From positions 124,001 through 188,000 of the forward strand of contig NZ_JBCAUS010000007.1 of NCBI RefSeq assembly GCF_038432375.1: a stretch of 64,000 nt of DNA. Direction: 5' to 3'. The DNA is from Methanococcoides sp. LMO-2 (GTDB taxonomy: Archaea; Halobacteriota; Methanosarcinia; Methanosarcinales; Methanosarcinaceae). Made by a program: the position numbers and the translations under genes. Shown piece after piece: positions 36,409 to 46,223 of the stretch; position 1 is the first letter of the stretch; every line of letters begins with the position of its first letter. Below the pieces are notes generated by a model. That model saw only the letters and a list, made by a program, of their open reading frames with translations, was not told the DNA's origin and ran no database searches.

Positions 36409-37410
36409 TTAGGCTATTAAGGATTTAGCAAGTATATATACATGCTTATAAAAAATACTATGCTTTCTTAATGGCGAATTCCAGTAAATTGACCATGTAT
36501 TTAACCCCAATCCTGCAGCTGCTCTACATATGAAAAACCATCTTTCAGCAAGAACACGAGTAAATTGTGGTTCGGGATAAAAATGTGTTTTTGAATTTGC
36601 TTTTTGAAGTTTTAAGAGCCATTCATTAGCAAACAAAATAAAATCATTTGACGCTTCAAATTTCCAACCTCCTATTTTTTGGTGCATTTGTTTTTCTTCA
36701 TTTGAAGGCAAAACATGCATTTTTTTAAGTTGTCTTTCTTGTATGTTCCAAACAGATGATTTTTGATTAAGTACATTTATTTTAGAGGTTTGATTATCAT
36801 GAATACGGTAGTATGTCAAAAATTTAGGAATGTTTGTTATTTTATAACAACCAGAAAGACGCTCCCATAAATCATAATCTTCTGCAGGAGGATAGTTCAA
36901 GTCAAAATGTTGATTCTACCCAATAAATAATTTTTTTCTTAGCATAACTGATGAAGTCGCCAATGGATCATCAAAAAGCATTCGACCGCGTATAAAATTA
37001 GGATTTGTGGGATAACGCCATTTGTGAGTCACTTTAGTACCAATCGTTTTCACCCATGTTCCACAAATTCCTACATCGGGATGACTATCCAGTAATTTTA
37101 CTTGCTTCTCTAATCTTAATGGATGACTTATGTCATCAGCATCCAACCATGCAATATATTCGCCTTTTGCTTCATAGATGCCTTTATTTCTTACTTTTGC
37201 CAAACCACTATTTTCTTCATTATTAAGTAATCTAATGCGCGAATCATTGTGTGATTCAATAATTGCTTTACTTTTATCATTTGACCCATCGTTTATAATC
37301 AAAAGTTCAAAGTTTTTAAATGATTGATTCAAAATACTTTCGATAGCATCTTTCAGATATTTTTCTGCATTATATACAGGCATAATAACTGATACTTTAA
37401 AATCTTTCAA
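36409..37410 (-). CDS. Family 2 glycosyltransferase with an in-frame amber codon
   Basis: One GT2 gene of 334 codons broken only by a TAG at 36916-36918 (codon 165). Upstream is the normal donor-binding half: VSVIMPVYNAEKYLKDAIES, LLIINDGSNDKSKAI, YIAWLDADD and SSVMLRKKLFIG. After TAG the same frame continues NQHFDLNYPPAEDYDLWERL, the usual acceptor-side motif of the family, and runs 168 codons without another stop to TAA. There is no frameshift or deletion. It can be a recent nonsense mutation, or the TAG can be decoded as pyrrolysine, as in Methanosarcinaceae. The start TTG at 37410 follows GAGGTTGAG; TTG at 37419 is possible. Confidence 0.75.
36916..36918 (-). other. In-frame UAG codon, possible pyrrolysine site
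   Basis: The codon context is ATT GGG TAG AAT CAA. Homologous GT2 proteins have an ordinary residue here, just before the conserved ED(Y)DLW motif. No other in-frame stop interrupts the gene. Decoding needs PylT and PylS, which are not in this window. Whether it is read through is not shown by sequence. Confidence 0.5.
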
Positions 37411-38446
37411 ATTGCTCAACCTCTTTAATGCTATCTAGGTCATTTCGTTTTGTAAATGTAATATCAATTTCCTGATGTGCACTTTCGTTTACAAAACCAT
37501 AAAGTGCACGATAATCGATTTGCATTCCATGATTCCACTGATTTAATAAATAATCTTGGTGAATTGTTCCATGTATATTATCATTAGTATCTTGAACTTT
37601 ATTCATTGGAATGTTAATAATTTTTGATTTCTTGTAGCATACACCATATCGATGTTTGAAATACCTAAGTTGTTTCTGTAAATTGCTCTCAAATGTGTTA
37701 GGAGAATTAAAATTTATACTCTTTGCAAGAGCAATTATTTCACGTGTTAAAAAAAGATTGCCATCTACTGATAATGGATATGCCCAATCCAACTCTCCAT
37801 CTTCCCATTTCCAACAAAGTTTATCTGAATCTTGGATTATATCTGAAATGAATGGTGGTAATTGTTGTTCTTTCTGTAAAGTGTATGCTCTTTTTAAGTT
37901 TGCTCCTAAGCGAAGAGATATGATTGTAGTTCGAGGATCAAACTTTGCGAAATCGAACACATCCATATCTTCGATAAATATAATGTCATCTACTAAAAAG
38001 AATACCTTTTCAGCTTTTATGGATTCAAGGATTGTGATAAGCTGCTTTTTAAAAGAACCTTTGTCTTTTTGAGAAACTGGAAAAATCTGCTTCTCATCAA
38101 AAAGAGAAAAAACACTATCATAAGCTTTTTGATGAGGATTTGATGATGCTCTGTATAAGACATGCACTGGAACTGACGGGGTTACTTTCTCAAAGTAAGA
38201 CGAAAGTAATGCGTGAAGTTGAATTGCCCTATCCATAGAAAAAATAATACATTCAGCTGGGTGTTCATTATTGGTTTTATGTGGAGTTGTATAAACATCA
38301 ACTAATTTTTTACAAATACAATTTTCTTTCTTAACAATAATGAAATTTAGACTTAACAGTAGTACATTAATAAATCGAACAATCAAACCAATACATTTTT
38401 GGATAGCAGAATTAATAACACTCATAAGAAGTTTTAATATTGCCAT
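37397..38446 (-). CDS. Probable glycosyltransferase-like protein of the surface-glycan locus
   Basis: A 349-residue protein with an N-terminal hydrophobic region (about 25-40), then CIIFSMDRAIQLHALLSSYFE, VPVHVLYRAS and a KVFFLVDDIIFIEDMDVF stretch whose DD could be the metal site of a GT-A fold. WKWEDGELDWAYPLSVDGNLFLTREII resembles the acceptor side of such enzymes. I cannot assign a family firmly. The ATG at 38446 follows GGTGAAAGGG; a GTG lies 15 bases upstream. Its end overlaps the start region of the amber GT2 gene. Confidence 0.65.
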   Translation of the reverse strand: MAILKLLMSVINSAIQKCIGLIVRFINVLLLSLNFIIVKKENCICKKLVDVYTTPHKTNNEHPAECIIFSMDRAIQLHALLSSYFEKVTPSVPVHVLYRASSNPHQKAYDSVFSLFDEKQIFPVSQKDKGSFKKQLITILESIKAEKVFFLVDDIIFIEDMDVFDFAKFDPRTTIISLRLGANLKRAYTLQKEQQLPPFISDIIQDSDKLCWKWEDGELDWAYPLSVDGNLFLTREIIALAKSINFNSPNTFESNLQKQLRYFKHRYGVCYKKSKIINIPMNKVQDTNDNIHGTIHQDYLLNQWNHGMQIDYRALYGFVNESAHQEIDITFTKRNDLDSIKEVEQFERF

Positions 38447-38717
38447 ATTATTCCCTTTCACCCTTTTTTAAACCAAAAACATCCACACGATAATTTTGTT
38501 TATTGCCCATATTATCTCCACCTTCCAATATTAAACCACGCTTTCAAAACGCTTAGTAACAATATTAAAGCAAATACTTATAACTTGAAATTTTAAAAGA
38601 GTTATTTTAAGCTATCGTTATATTGAGTCTACACAAATGTTTAAGATTAATTTATGTCATCTAAATTTTTTAGATCTATTTAAAAGTAATCATAGGGATA
38701 TGCTTTAGACATTTATT
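38447..38717. other. Intergenic region before the insertion sequence
   Basis: 271 bases, strongly AT-rich, with no ORF. The last seven bases (ATTTATT, 38711-38717) are the left copy of the direct repeat flanking the insertion sequence. The rest would have been the upstream region of the glycosyltransferase-like gene. TATA-like candidates are many, and none stands out. Confidence 0.4.
38711..38717. repeat. Left copy of target-site direct repeat
   Basis: ATTTATT, matched by an identical copy at 39653-39659 on the other side of the insertion sequence. A seven-base match in AT-rich DNA could partly be chance, but both copies touch the inverted ends. Confidence 0.5.
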
Positions 38718-39652
38718 GGCTTTGTAGAAATCCTCACTATAACTAAAAACACAATCTTGACAAATCTCTCAAGATTGTGCAATATCACTTTGAATTTGAC
38801 TTCCTTTACCTGATTTCTATACTTTCTTGCTCACAAATTCTCCCCATATTTCCTCATCAAATTCATTTAACATCTTCTTTCGATATCTTCCTCTCTCGTT
38901 GTCTTAATGGAACAACTGCTATTGACCTGAGTTTTTCTCTTGTCAGCTCATGGATAGTTTCAGAATCATATGCTTTATCCATCACATAATAGAGTGATCT
39001 CCTGTTACGATGACAATGCAATAGCAATGTTTTTGCATGCTTAGCATCATGAACAGGTTTCCCGGAGATCTTTTATCCAGTAATCACAAATCTGTGAACA
39101 TCAACTGAAATACTTGTTTTGACATAACTTCTTCTCCATTTTTGATTCTCTAGGAGTAATAGTTACTACAATAACCACTTGTAAAACCAGTTGAATCAAT
39201 ACCATTAACGTCAATTGACTCGCCATTTTTGTAAAATAGGTCCAATGTTCTCTTAAAGATATGATCAAGTATTGCAGAATAAATTCTAGTAACGAACTTT
39301 TGAAGTGTTGTAAAATGGGTTACCTTATCCAATTCAAATTTTGATTGAATAGAATCCATTAATTCAACGATCTCAACAAAATCTCGATAATCTTCTCCTA
39401 AATACTCATTGAACAAAACCAATGTCAATAGCTGATGTTGTGTATATGTTTGTTTTGAGTATTTGCAACTGTAGAGTGGAAAGTGTGAATATCGTGTTAC
39501 TTGCAATGCTATATCAATAAAATTTAAGTACTTGTTAGACAAAACACAGTCATATCCTTGTGTTTTTGTTGGCAAACAGTCACAGGTGACTTATTCTTAT
39601 AAAAAATGTAGTGACTCAGTTGAGGTTAGAGAAGAGGATTTCTACAGAGCCC
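38718..39652 (-). mobile_element. Decayed insertion sequence of the IS4/IS5-like DDE group
   Basis: A 935-base element. Inverted ends match over 18 bases with one mismatch: left 38718-38735 (GGCTTTGTAGAAATCCTC) and right 39634-39651 (reverse complement GGCTCTGTAGAAATCCTC). The flanks are ATTTATT at 38711-38717 and 39653-39659, a likely target duplication. It holds one broken transposase. It separates the glycosyltransferase-like gene from the flippase gene, so it inserted in the glycan locus. Family placement comes from the protein look, not a search. Confidence 0.8.
38725..39575 (-). pseudogene. Transposase remnant
   Basis: The intact first part (141 residues, 39575 to 39150) reads LLTLVLFNEYLGEDYRDFVE and ends GIDSTGFTSGY with the first DDE Asp. 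It is then cut by TAG, and the protein continues in another frame with SYVKTSISVDVHRFVITG, a TAA, and ISGKPVHDAKHAKTLL and YVMDKAYDSETIHEL (second Asp). About 50 residues are missing before the terminal KFKVILHNLERFVKIV. One frameshift, more than one stop and a deletion show that it is dead. Confidence 0.85.
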
Positions 39653-39659
39653 ATTTATT
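39653..39659. repeat. Right copy of target-site direct repeat
   Basis: ATTTATT directly after the right inverted end, equal to 38711-38717. Confidence 0.5.
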
Positions 39660-39706
39660 TGGGATTTAAGTATGAATTTATCAATATAGAAAATTATCCT
39701 AGAATT

Positions 39707-41176
39707 TTATTGGATAAACTGATTGAAAATTCTCTCAATTTCACCATAAACTCTATCATCAAACTTTAACAACAATATTCCATAAACCATTCCCCCAATA
39801 AAAACCGCAATTATAGCTAACCAAACATTTGAAAGTGGTATTATCAACCTATATACACCAACAATCATTCCCATAAGAAGGGATGCTTTCAGTATATTGA
39901 AGAAAGTACTATATTCAAATTTGATTTGTATTGTTGTTGCCAACATTTTCCGCGCTAGAATTCCATTTATCCCAATTGTAGTCAAGGTGGCTATTGCGGC
40001 ACCTACAATACCGACCAAAGGGATAAGTATCGCATTCATAACAATATTTAAAGTAGCTGCAATGGATGTAACTTTAAATGCTTTCTTTTGCATGTCCAGA
40101 GCACTGAGGTATGCCAAAAAGAAAAGTTGAAACACACTTATTATTTGGGTCATGCACAAAATTACAAGAACAGGATAACCTTGAACAAACTCATCCCCAT
40201 AAAAATAATAGAGTAATTTGTCACCAACCACAACTCCCCCTATACAAATAGGCATAGCTATAAGAAGTGCATATTTGATAGCTTCGGAAAGAGAACTCTC
40301 AACTAATCTTATTTCTCCTGTTTTCCCCCACCGACTTATTCTGGGCCAGAGTGTAACCTGCATTGAAGTGGTTGCTAATGCTGCAATGGATGTAAATTGG
40401 ACCGCCACTCTGTATATACCTATATCTGAATTACTCAAATAATAACCAATCATGATTGTGTCTGCATATGAATAGAGCATAACACCACTTGATGTCAAAA
40501 ATAACCAAAATGAGAATGAGGATAGGTTTTTCACATGGCGCCATTTAAAAGGAGTTAGTCGTAGATCAAAGAAACGCAACTCTATAATAGTAGCAACGAT
40601 CATCCCAATGACAAAACCACCTGCCAAACCTGCGATACCGTACCCAAAAAACACTGCGATTACTTGAGTAAAGATGCGGGCAATTTCATTGATAAAACAA
40701 CATGTTTCCCGTATACCGACCTTTGCAAGCCCTGCAAGAGCATTATTCAATGGTCCATAAAAGAGTGATACGGCTAAAGCTATTAACAACCAATTAAAGA
40801 TGTCCTCATCATTCAGATCTGTAAAATGGCCTTTCAATGTAAGTAAACATAGAATAACTGTGATTAAAAAGAGAGAGCGCAATACAAAAAATGCACTGAA
40901 ATAAGCATTCTGTTCTTTTCCTTCGCTAATACGTTTGATTGCAGCCCCACCAAGTCCCCCATCACTAAACAAATTAATTACACCAAAATATGCCGTGAAA
41001 AGAAAATAAACACCCAAAATCCCTGCACCTACTGTATGAGCAAAGTACATAGTGCTCAGGAAACCAATAAATGTCAGTGAGATTTTCCATACAAAAGAGA
41101 TGAGACTCTGGCGCCGTATTGGTTCAACAGACATCACTCGAGAGAAGATTGTATTGAGGTTAAGCATAAATGACAT
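39707..41176 (-). CDS. Oligosaccharide flippase (MATE/Wzx family)
   Basis: A 489-residue membrane protein with about 12-14 helices. Typical Wzx pieces are SLISFVWKISLTFIGFLSTMYFAHTVGAGILGVYFLF, LFSDGGLGGAAIKRISEGKEQ and YSYADTIMIGYYLSNSDIGIYRVA. It would turn a lipid-linked glycan to the outer face for AglB. No Wzy polymerase gene was recognised nearby. It is AT-rich. Confidence 0.9.
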   Translation of the reverse strand: MSFMLNLNTIFSRVMSVEPIRRQSLISFVWKISLTFIGFLSTMYFAHTVGAGILGVYFLFTAYFGVINLFSDGGLGGAAIKRISEGKEQNAYFSAFFVLRSLFLITVILCLLTLKGHFTDLNDEDIFNWLLIALAVSLFYGPLNNALAGLAKVGIRETCCFINEIARIFTQVIAVFFGYGIAGLAGGFVIGMIVATIIELRFFDLRLTPFKWRHVKNLSSFSFWLFLTSSGVMLYSYADTIMIGYYLSNSDIGIYRVAVQFTSIAALATTSMQVTLWPRISRWGKTGEIRLVESSLSEAIKYALLIAMPICIGGVVVGDKLLYYFYGDEFVQGYPVLVILCMTQIISVFQLFFLAYLSALDMQKKAFKVTSIAATLNIVMNAILIPLVGIVGAAIATLTTIGINGILARKMLATTIQIKFEYSTFFNILKASLLMGMIVGVYRLIIPLSNVWLAIIAVFIGGMVYGILLLKFDDRVYGEIERIFNQFIQ

Positions 41177-41279
41177 CTTTTAGTGGTATATTTAACAAGT
41201 TAAGTCGCCTAAGATTGCCATATTAAAATTATCTTACTCAAGCGATATGAACTATTTCATTCAATTGCCATTCCAAAAA

Positions 41280-41951
41280 TCAATAAATGTTCCCACGTAA
41301 CATTCCACGAGCCGCCAATTTCAAGCCATTTAAAACAGTACTTTTATTAGCACGACAATACTCATCCCACCTTTTGGTAACTAGGCCTTGGAAAAAAGCT
41401 TTAATATGCTTACTATTTTGATCTGGAAAGATGTAAATTACATCTTCAAAAATCAACAAATCCCAATTTGTTGGGACAATATCCAAAATATCACCCAATG
41501 AAGGCCAATTCAAAATTTTGTGTGGTAATGGAGGAGGTGCTAAAAAGAGTCTTGCATCATCTATTAAGATAATATGATTTTTGTCGTGGCTAAATATTAT
41601 GCTAAGCTCTTCTAAAAGTGGACATTCATCATTTTCACCGTAAGTATCGCCACCACTCCAATGTGCATCAAGCCAAAAAAGTATATTGTCATTATTTTCA
41701 AGAATTTTGTCTAAGTGATTTCTGGTATCTCCTTTAAGTAAAAATATATTATTAATTGATTTCAGACTTCCTTCAGCTAAACTAAACATTGCATCTGATT
41801 TTTCTATTGTGTAAACCAGACTAAATTTATCACTCATTTTTTTTGCAGTTGTACCTTTGTATGTCCCCCCTTCCACAAAGACATCCAGATTCAAGTTATC
41901 TCTCAAGTATTCTACTTCATTTTCTGGAACACCTAAATTAACTAAACCCAT
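41280..41951 (-). CDS. SAM-methyltransferase-like protein
   Basis: A 223-residue Rossmann-fold protein. LDVFVEGGTYKGTTAKKMSDKF resembles motif I of class I methyltransferases, VYTIEKSDAMFSLAEGSL is a motif II place, and NILFWLDAHWSGGDTYGEN with HIILIDDARLF contain conserved acids. Proteins of this look stand in glycan loci and may methylate sugars, but the SAM site is only inferred. It is 59 bases before gmd, same strand. Confidence 0.7.
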   Translation of the reverse strand: MGLVNLGVPENEVEYLRDNLNLDVFVEGGTYKGTTAKKMSDKFSLVYTIEKSDAMFSLAEGSLKSINNIFLLKGDTRNHLDKILENNDNILFWLDAHWSGGDTYGENDECPLLEELSIIFSHDKNHIILIDDARLFLAPPPLPHKILNWPSLGDILDIVPTNWDLLIFEDVIYIFPDQNSKHIKAFFQGLVTKRWDEYCRANKSTVLNGLKLAARGMLRGNIY

Positions 41952-42010
41952 TCAATCACCTTAAATTAATTATAAACATAATACCTACAACAAAAAAGTG
42001 TGAAATATTA

Positions 42011-43042
42011 TTACTTTTCAAAATCGTTTGTCATCATCGTCTTTACCAGATCTTCAAACCCAACATTAGCTGTCCATCCCAGTTTCTCCCTAGCCTTAGA
42101 TGGATCTCCAATCAATATATCCACTTCAGTTGGTCTGTAATACCGAGGATCGATCTCTATCAGCACGTTACCGGTTTCCCTATCCACACCAACTTCATCA
42201 ACACCTTCGCCCTGCCAGTTAATCTCGACATCCACTTCCCTGAATGCAAGTTCCACAAATTCCCTCACGGAATGGGTCTCACCAGTAGCTATCACATAAT
42301 CATCAGGTTCATCCTGCTGGAGCATTAACCACATGGCTTCCACATAGTCCCCTGCAAATCCCCAATCCCTCTTTGCATCAAGATTTCCAAGGTAAAGTTT
42401 TTCCTGAAGACCTTTTTTGATATTAGCAACTGCCATTGTGATCTTCCTTGTGACAAAAGTCTCACCGCGGATCGGGGATTCGTGGTTGAAAAGAATTCCA
42501 TTACATGCGAACATATCATAGGCTTCACGGTAGTTCACAGTTATCCAGTAGGCGTATAACTTTGCTGCAGCATACGGACTTCTTGGGTAAAATGGCGTTG
42601 TCTCCTTTTGAGGAATCTCCTGGACCTTCCCGTAAAGCTCGCTGGTTGAGGCTTGGTAGAACCTAGTTTTCTTTTCCAGACCAAGTATGCGTATGGCTTC
42701 CAGAAGCCTCAGGGGTCCAATGGCATCCGAGTTTGCTGTGTATTCCGGGGTTTCAAATGAGACCTGCACATGACTCTGGGCTGCAAGGTTATATATCTCG
42801 TCTGGCTGGGTTTCCTGTATGATCCTGATCAGGTTTGTTGAATCGGTAAGATCACCATAGTGCATGAAGAAGTTCACATTCCTCTCATGTGGGTCCTTGT
42901 AGAGATGGTCGATACGTGCAGTATTAAACGAAGAAGATCTTCTTTTGATGCCGTGTACAATATATCCCTTGCCAAGCAGGAACTCTGCAAGATATGCTCC
43001 ATCCTGGCCTGTGATTCCAGTTATCAAAGCTGTTTTACCCAT
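42011..43042 (-). CDS. gmd: GDP-mannose 4,6-dehydratase
   Basis: A 343-residue SDR enzyme that makes GDP-4-keto-6-deoxymannose. NAD motif [48 protein letters not shown], the catalytic region [16 protein letters not shown] and [10 protein letters not shown], and [19 protein letters not shown] are all as in the family. Product goes to Fcl. Its length and codon use look like the flanking conserved genes rather than the AT-rich middle. Confidence 0.96.
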   Translation of the reverse strand: MGKTALITGITGQDGAYLAEFLLGKGYIVHGIKRRSSSFNTARIDHLYKDPHERNVNFFMHYGDLTDSTNLIRIIQETQPDEIYNLAAQSHVQVSFETPEYTANSDAIGPLRLLEAIRILGLEKKTRFYQASTSELYGKVQEIPQKETTPFYPRSPYAAAKLYAYWITVNYREAYDMFACNGILFNHESPIRGETFVTRKITMAVANIKKGLQEKLYLGNLDAKRDWGFAGDYVEAMWLMLQQDEPDDYVIATGETHSVREFVELAFREVDVEINWQGEGVDEVGVDRETGNVLIEIDPRYYRPTEVDILIGDPSKAREKLGWTANVGFEDLVKTMMTNDFEK

Positions 43043-43117
43043 ATTATTTACCCCTGGTTTATGAACTTCAATGTTTTAAATCGCTTTAAACTGAACATAA
43101 ATTAAATATTGAGATTA

Positions 43118-44050
43118 TTACTCTTTGAAATAATCAATTGTCTGCTTCAAACCTTCTTTCAATCCGACCTTTGGTTCCCATCCAAGAACTTCCTTCGCCC
43201 TACTGATGTCCGGCCTTCGAACCTTTGGGTCATCAACTGGCAGATCTTCGAAGACGATATTTGAATCGCTTTCTATGATATCAAGAACCTCTTCTGCAAA
43301 CTCCAGCACTGACATCTCCGCCGGGTTTCCAATATTCACGGGCTCTGTGAAGTCTGACATCATCAACCTGTAGATCCCACCTACAAGATCTGAGACATAG
43401 CAGAATGAACGTGTCTGGGAACCGTCTCCGTAAACGGTTATATCATCACCTTTTAAAGCCTGGTTTATGAAATTCGGGACAACCCTGCCGTCATGTGCAC
43501 GCATACGTGGTCCGTATGTATTAAATATTCTTACGATCCTTGTATCAATTCCATGGTATCGATGGTATGCCATTGTTATCGCCTCAGCATACCTCTTTGC
43601 TTCATCGTAAACCCCGCGAGGGCCTATTGGATTCACATTGCCCCAGTAAATCTCAGGCTGTGGGTTCACTAATGGGTCACCGTATACCTCTGATGTGGAT
43701 GCGATCAATAATCTGGCACCTTGCTCTTTTGCAAGCCCAAGCATATTGTACGTGCCGAGGGCACCAACCTTCAGAGTCTGTATAGGCAGCTCGAGATAAT
43801 CAACGGGAGAAGCGGGACTTGCGAGATGGAATATGTAATCGATCTTGTCCCCGAAATAGATCGGTTTTGTTATGTCATGTTTCAAATATGTGAATCTATC
43901 TGAATTAATGTGATCGATGTTTCTTGTATTTCCTGTTACGAGGTTATCTATGCAAATTACCTCATGTCCGTTTTCGATCAGAAGGTCGCAAAGGTGTGAT
44001 CCTAAAAAACCTGCACCTCCAGTTACTATTGACTTCATGTTATCACTCAT
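43118..44050 (-). CDS. UDP-glucuronate decarboxylase-like epimerase/dehydratase
   Basis: A 310-residue extended SDR protein close to UDP-xylose synthase. [74 protein letters not shown] (YxxxK) and [20 protein letters not shown] match Uxs. UDP-glucuronate must come from a dehydrogenase not seen here. The first ATG (44050) overlaps the stop of the upstream gene by one base; a second ATG (44038) follows GAGTGAT and may be the true start. Confidence 0.88.
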   Translation of the reverse strand: MSDNMKSIVTGGAGFLGSHLCDLLIENGHEVICIDNLVTGNTRNIDHINSDRFTYLKHDITKPIYFGDKIDYIFHLASPASPVDYLELPIQTLKVGALGTYNMLGLAKEQGARLLIASTSEVYGDPLVNPQPEIYWGNVNPIGPRGVYDEAKRYAEAITMAYHRYHGIDTRIVRIFNTYGPRMRAHDGRVVPNFINQALKGDDITVYGDGSQTRSFCYVSDLVGGIYRLMMSDFTEPVNIGNPAEMSVLEFAEEVLDIIESDSNIVFEDLPVDDPKVRRPDISRAKEVLGWEPKVGLKEGLKQTIDYFKE

Positions 44051-45060
44051 CAGAACTCTATTGAAGAAGAGTCCCCTATATTTAAAGAGTTGTGCTTACC
44101 AACGACGTTTGCATCATCCCCAACTATAGATGACTGCAGATTCACTTTCGATATGTGTGTGCGAGAGCCTATCACACTGTCAGAAATAATGGAGCTCTCC
44201 ACCACAGTATCTTCTGCTATCGATGCATATGGACCAATGACAGAATTGACTATTTTCACATTTCCCCCGATCGCTACAGGATGTATGATCACAGAATCCA
44301 CGCTTTCATAGCCAGAGCTAATCTTCTCTTTTTCATTCAACAATACCTGATTTGTCTCAAGAAGTGATCTAGCATGCCCACAGTCATACCAGCTTGAAAC
44401 CTCGAAGATCTTCAGGCTGCTACCCTGTTGTATCATTTCCTGAAGTGCATCTGTCAGTTGGTACTCCCCACGTGACCTCACATCATCATCTATCATCATA
44501 TCCAAGACATCGAATAGCATCTGTGTATCCTTTACAAAATATACTCCTGCGATACCAAGGTTTGATGCCGGCCTCTCAGGTTTCTCTTCCAGTTTCTTTA
44601 TGCAGGGTGAATCCTGCTCAAGTTCAACGATCCCATATTTCCTAGGCTCTTCAACCTCCCTTACACCTATTGAACCTGCACACTTTTCATTCCCAGAATG
44701 CTTATTATAAAAATCAAGATATCCCGATTTAAAGATCATATCTCCAAGGGCTATCATGACATCAGAACCTCTCACATATTCTCGAGTAATATATATCGAA
44801 TGACCAAGCCCCAGGCGGTTTTCCTGCTCCACATACCTAATATTAAATATGCCCTGATATTGTTCATCCACATAAGATATCAGCTGCTCCTTATGATACC
44901 CAACAACAAGTATGACCTCCTCTGGCTCAAGCTCTATCATCCTATCAAGGATATGTCCTATGATCGGCTTACCAGCAATATAGACCATCGGCTTTGGTTT
45001 TGTATGGGTATGCGGGAACAGGCGTGTTCCAGTACCAGCAGCTGGAATTATTACTTTCAT
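44050..45060 (-). CDS. Sugar-1-phosphate nucleotidylyltransferase with beta-helix tail (RmlA/GlmU-like)
   Basis: A 336-residue enzyme. The N-terminal nucleotidyltransferase starts [42 protein letters not shown] and [12 protein letters not shown] follow. After about residue 245 a left-handed beta-helix with [29 protein letters not shown] repeats appears. Archaeal enzymes of this form make dTDP-glucose, UDP-GlcNAc or UDP-GalNAc; the substrate cannot be told from sequence. It is coupled to the epimerase gene (TGATG overlap). Confidence 0.87.
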   Translation of the reverse strand: MKVIIPAAGTGTRLFPHTHTKPKPMVYIAGKPIIGHILDRMIELEPEEVILVVGYHKEQLISYVDEQYQGIFNIRYVEQENRLGLGHSIYITREYVRGSDVMIALGDMIFKSGYLDFYNKHSGNEKCAGSIGVREVEEPRKYGIVELEQDSPCIKKLEEKPERPASNLGIAGVYFVKDTQMLFDVLDMMIDDDVRSRGEYQLTDALQEMIQQGSSLKIFEVSSWYDCGHARSLLETNQVLLNEKEKISSGYESVDSVIIHPVAIGGNVKIVNSVIGPYASIAEDTVVESSIISDSVIGSRTHISKVNLQSSIVGDDANVVGKHNSLNIGDSSSIEF

Positions 45061-45195
45061 CGAGATTCTCCGGGTAAACGAATTAATCAGCTATATTGAC
45101 CTGGTAAAGTATTACTTTTGAACCTAAGCATTTTCAAATATCAATTCAAATGAACGATAGTGGTTACACTCGATAAATTTATTTCTTTAAAGGAT

Positions 45196-46170
45196 TCATA
45201 TTTGATCTATCAAAGACTGTGCCGTTTCCCTAACACTTCTTATAGATGAATACTCTGGAGCCCATCCAAGACTTTTCAATTTCTCGATTCCAAGCAGCAT
45301 TCTTGGAACATCTCCTTTCCATCCACGATTGCCGCCTGTGTATGTAAATTCAACATTCTCAAGTCCCATTTCCTCAACAACGGTCTCACCGATCCCGGTT
45401 GCATTGATGGTGTCCTCAGAACCGACATTGAAAATGTTAACAGATTCATTACTGTTATTTACAGTAAACATTATCGCATTGACACATTCAGCAACATGAA
45501 GATATGATTTGGATTGCCTTCCGTCACCAAGGATCTCAAGTTGATCTGGATTATTTCTGAGCTTCTGGATGAAATCAACGATTATTCCGTGTGTACTTCG
45601 ATCACCTACGATGTTTGCGAACCTGAATATCCAGGACTTCATGTCAAATGTGTGTGAATAGGACGTGATGAGAGCCTCACATGCAAGTTTGGATGCCCCA
45701 TACAGTGAGATCGGTACAAGCGGTCCATAATCTTCAGGAGTAGGGATAATTTCAGCTTCGCCATAGACAGTGGATGTGGAAGTGAATGCAATATTTGGAA
45801 CATTGTTCTTGCGCATTGCTTCAAGCAGATTGTAGGTTGCTGTGATGTTCTGGTCAAAATGTACTCTTGTATCCACAGCACCAAGTTTTACATCGGGATT
45901 TGCAGCTACATGGTAAACAAGATCAACACTTTCGCATGCCTTATCGATCTCTTCGGTGCTAAGCAGGTCCCCTTTTATGAGTTTAAATTTGGAATTCCCA
46001 ACATGGTGTTCTATAAATCCCATGTTCCCGGAACTGAAGTTATCGAACACAATTACCTCATTTCCGGATTCCATCAACCTGTCGACAATATGGCTTCCAA
46101 TAAAACCTGCACCGCCTGTGACAAGTATCTTTTTCACCCGATTTTCAGTTTTTGCGTTCATGATAATCAT
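45196..46170 (-). CDS. UDP-glucose 4-epimerase-like enzyme
   Basis: A 324-residue extended SDR protein. NAD motif ILVTGGAGFIGSHIVDRLM, VIVFDNFSSGNMGFIEHHV, VYHVAANPDVKLGAVD, TSTSTVYGEAEIIPTPEDYGPL, and LYGASKLACE (YxxxK). This is the short archaeal GalE-like group acting on UDP-Glc/Gal or the N-acetyl forms. An ATG nine bases into the gene (46161) is an alternative start. Confidence 0.9.
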   Translation of the reverse strand: MIIMNAKTENRVKKILVTGGAGFIGSHIVDRLMESGNEVIVFDNFSSGNMGFIEHHVGNSKFKLIKGDLLSTEEIDKACESVDLVYHVAANPDVKLGAVDTRVHFDQNITATYNLLEAMRKNNVPNIAFTSTSTVYGEAEIIPTPEDYGPLVPISLYGASKLACEALITSYSHTFDMKSWIFRFANIVGDRSTHGIIVDFIQKLRNNPDQLEILGDGRQSKSYLHVAECVNAIMFTVNNSNESVNIFNVGSEDTINATGIGETVVEEMGLENVEFTYTGGNRGWKGDVPRMLLGIEKLKSLGWAPEYSSIRSVRETAQSLIDQI

Positions 46171-46223
46171 TTAAATCCTGAAATCTGTCTAATATTCAAT
46201 TGGCCTGAAGGAGCTTTAAAAGT

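Noticed and set aside
39150-39575. Pyrrolysine reading of the transposase TAG
   Set aside because: Even if TAG were read, the frame shifts just after it, another stop follows and about 50 residues are missing, so the gene is dead.
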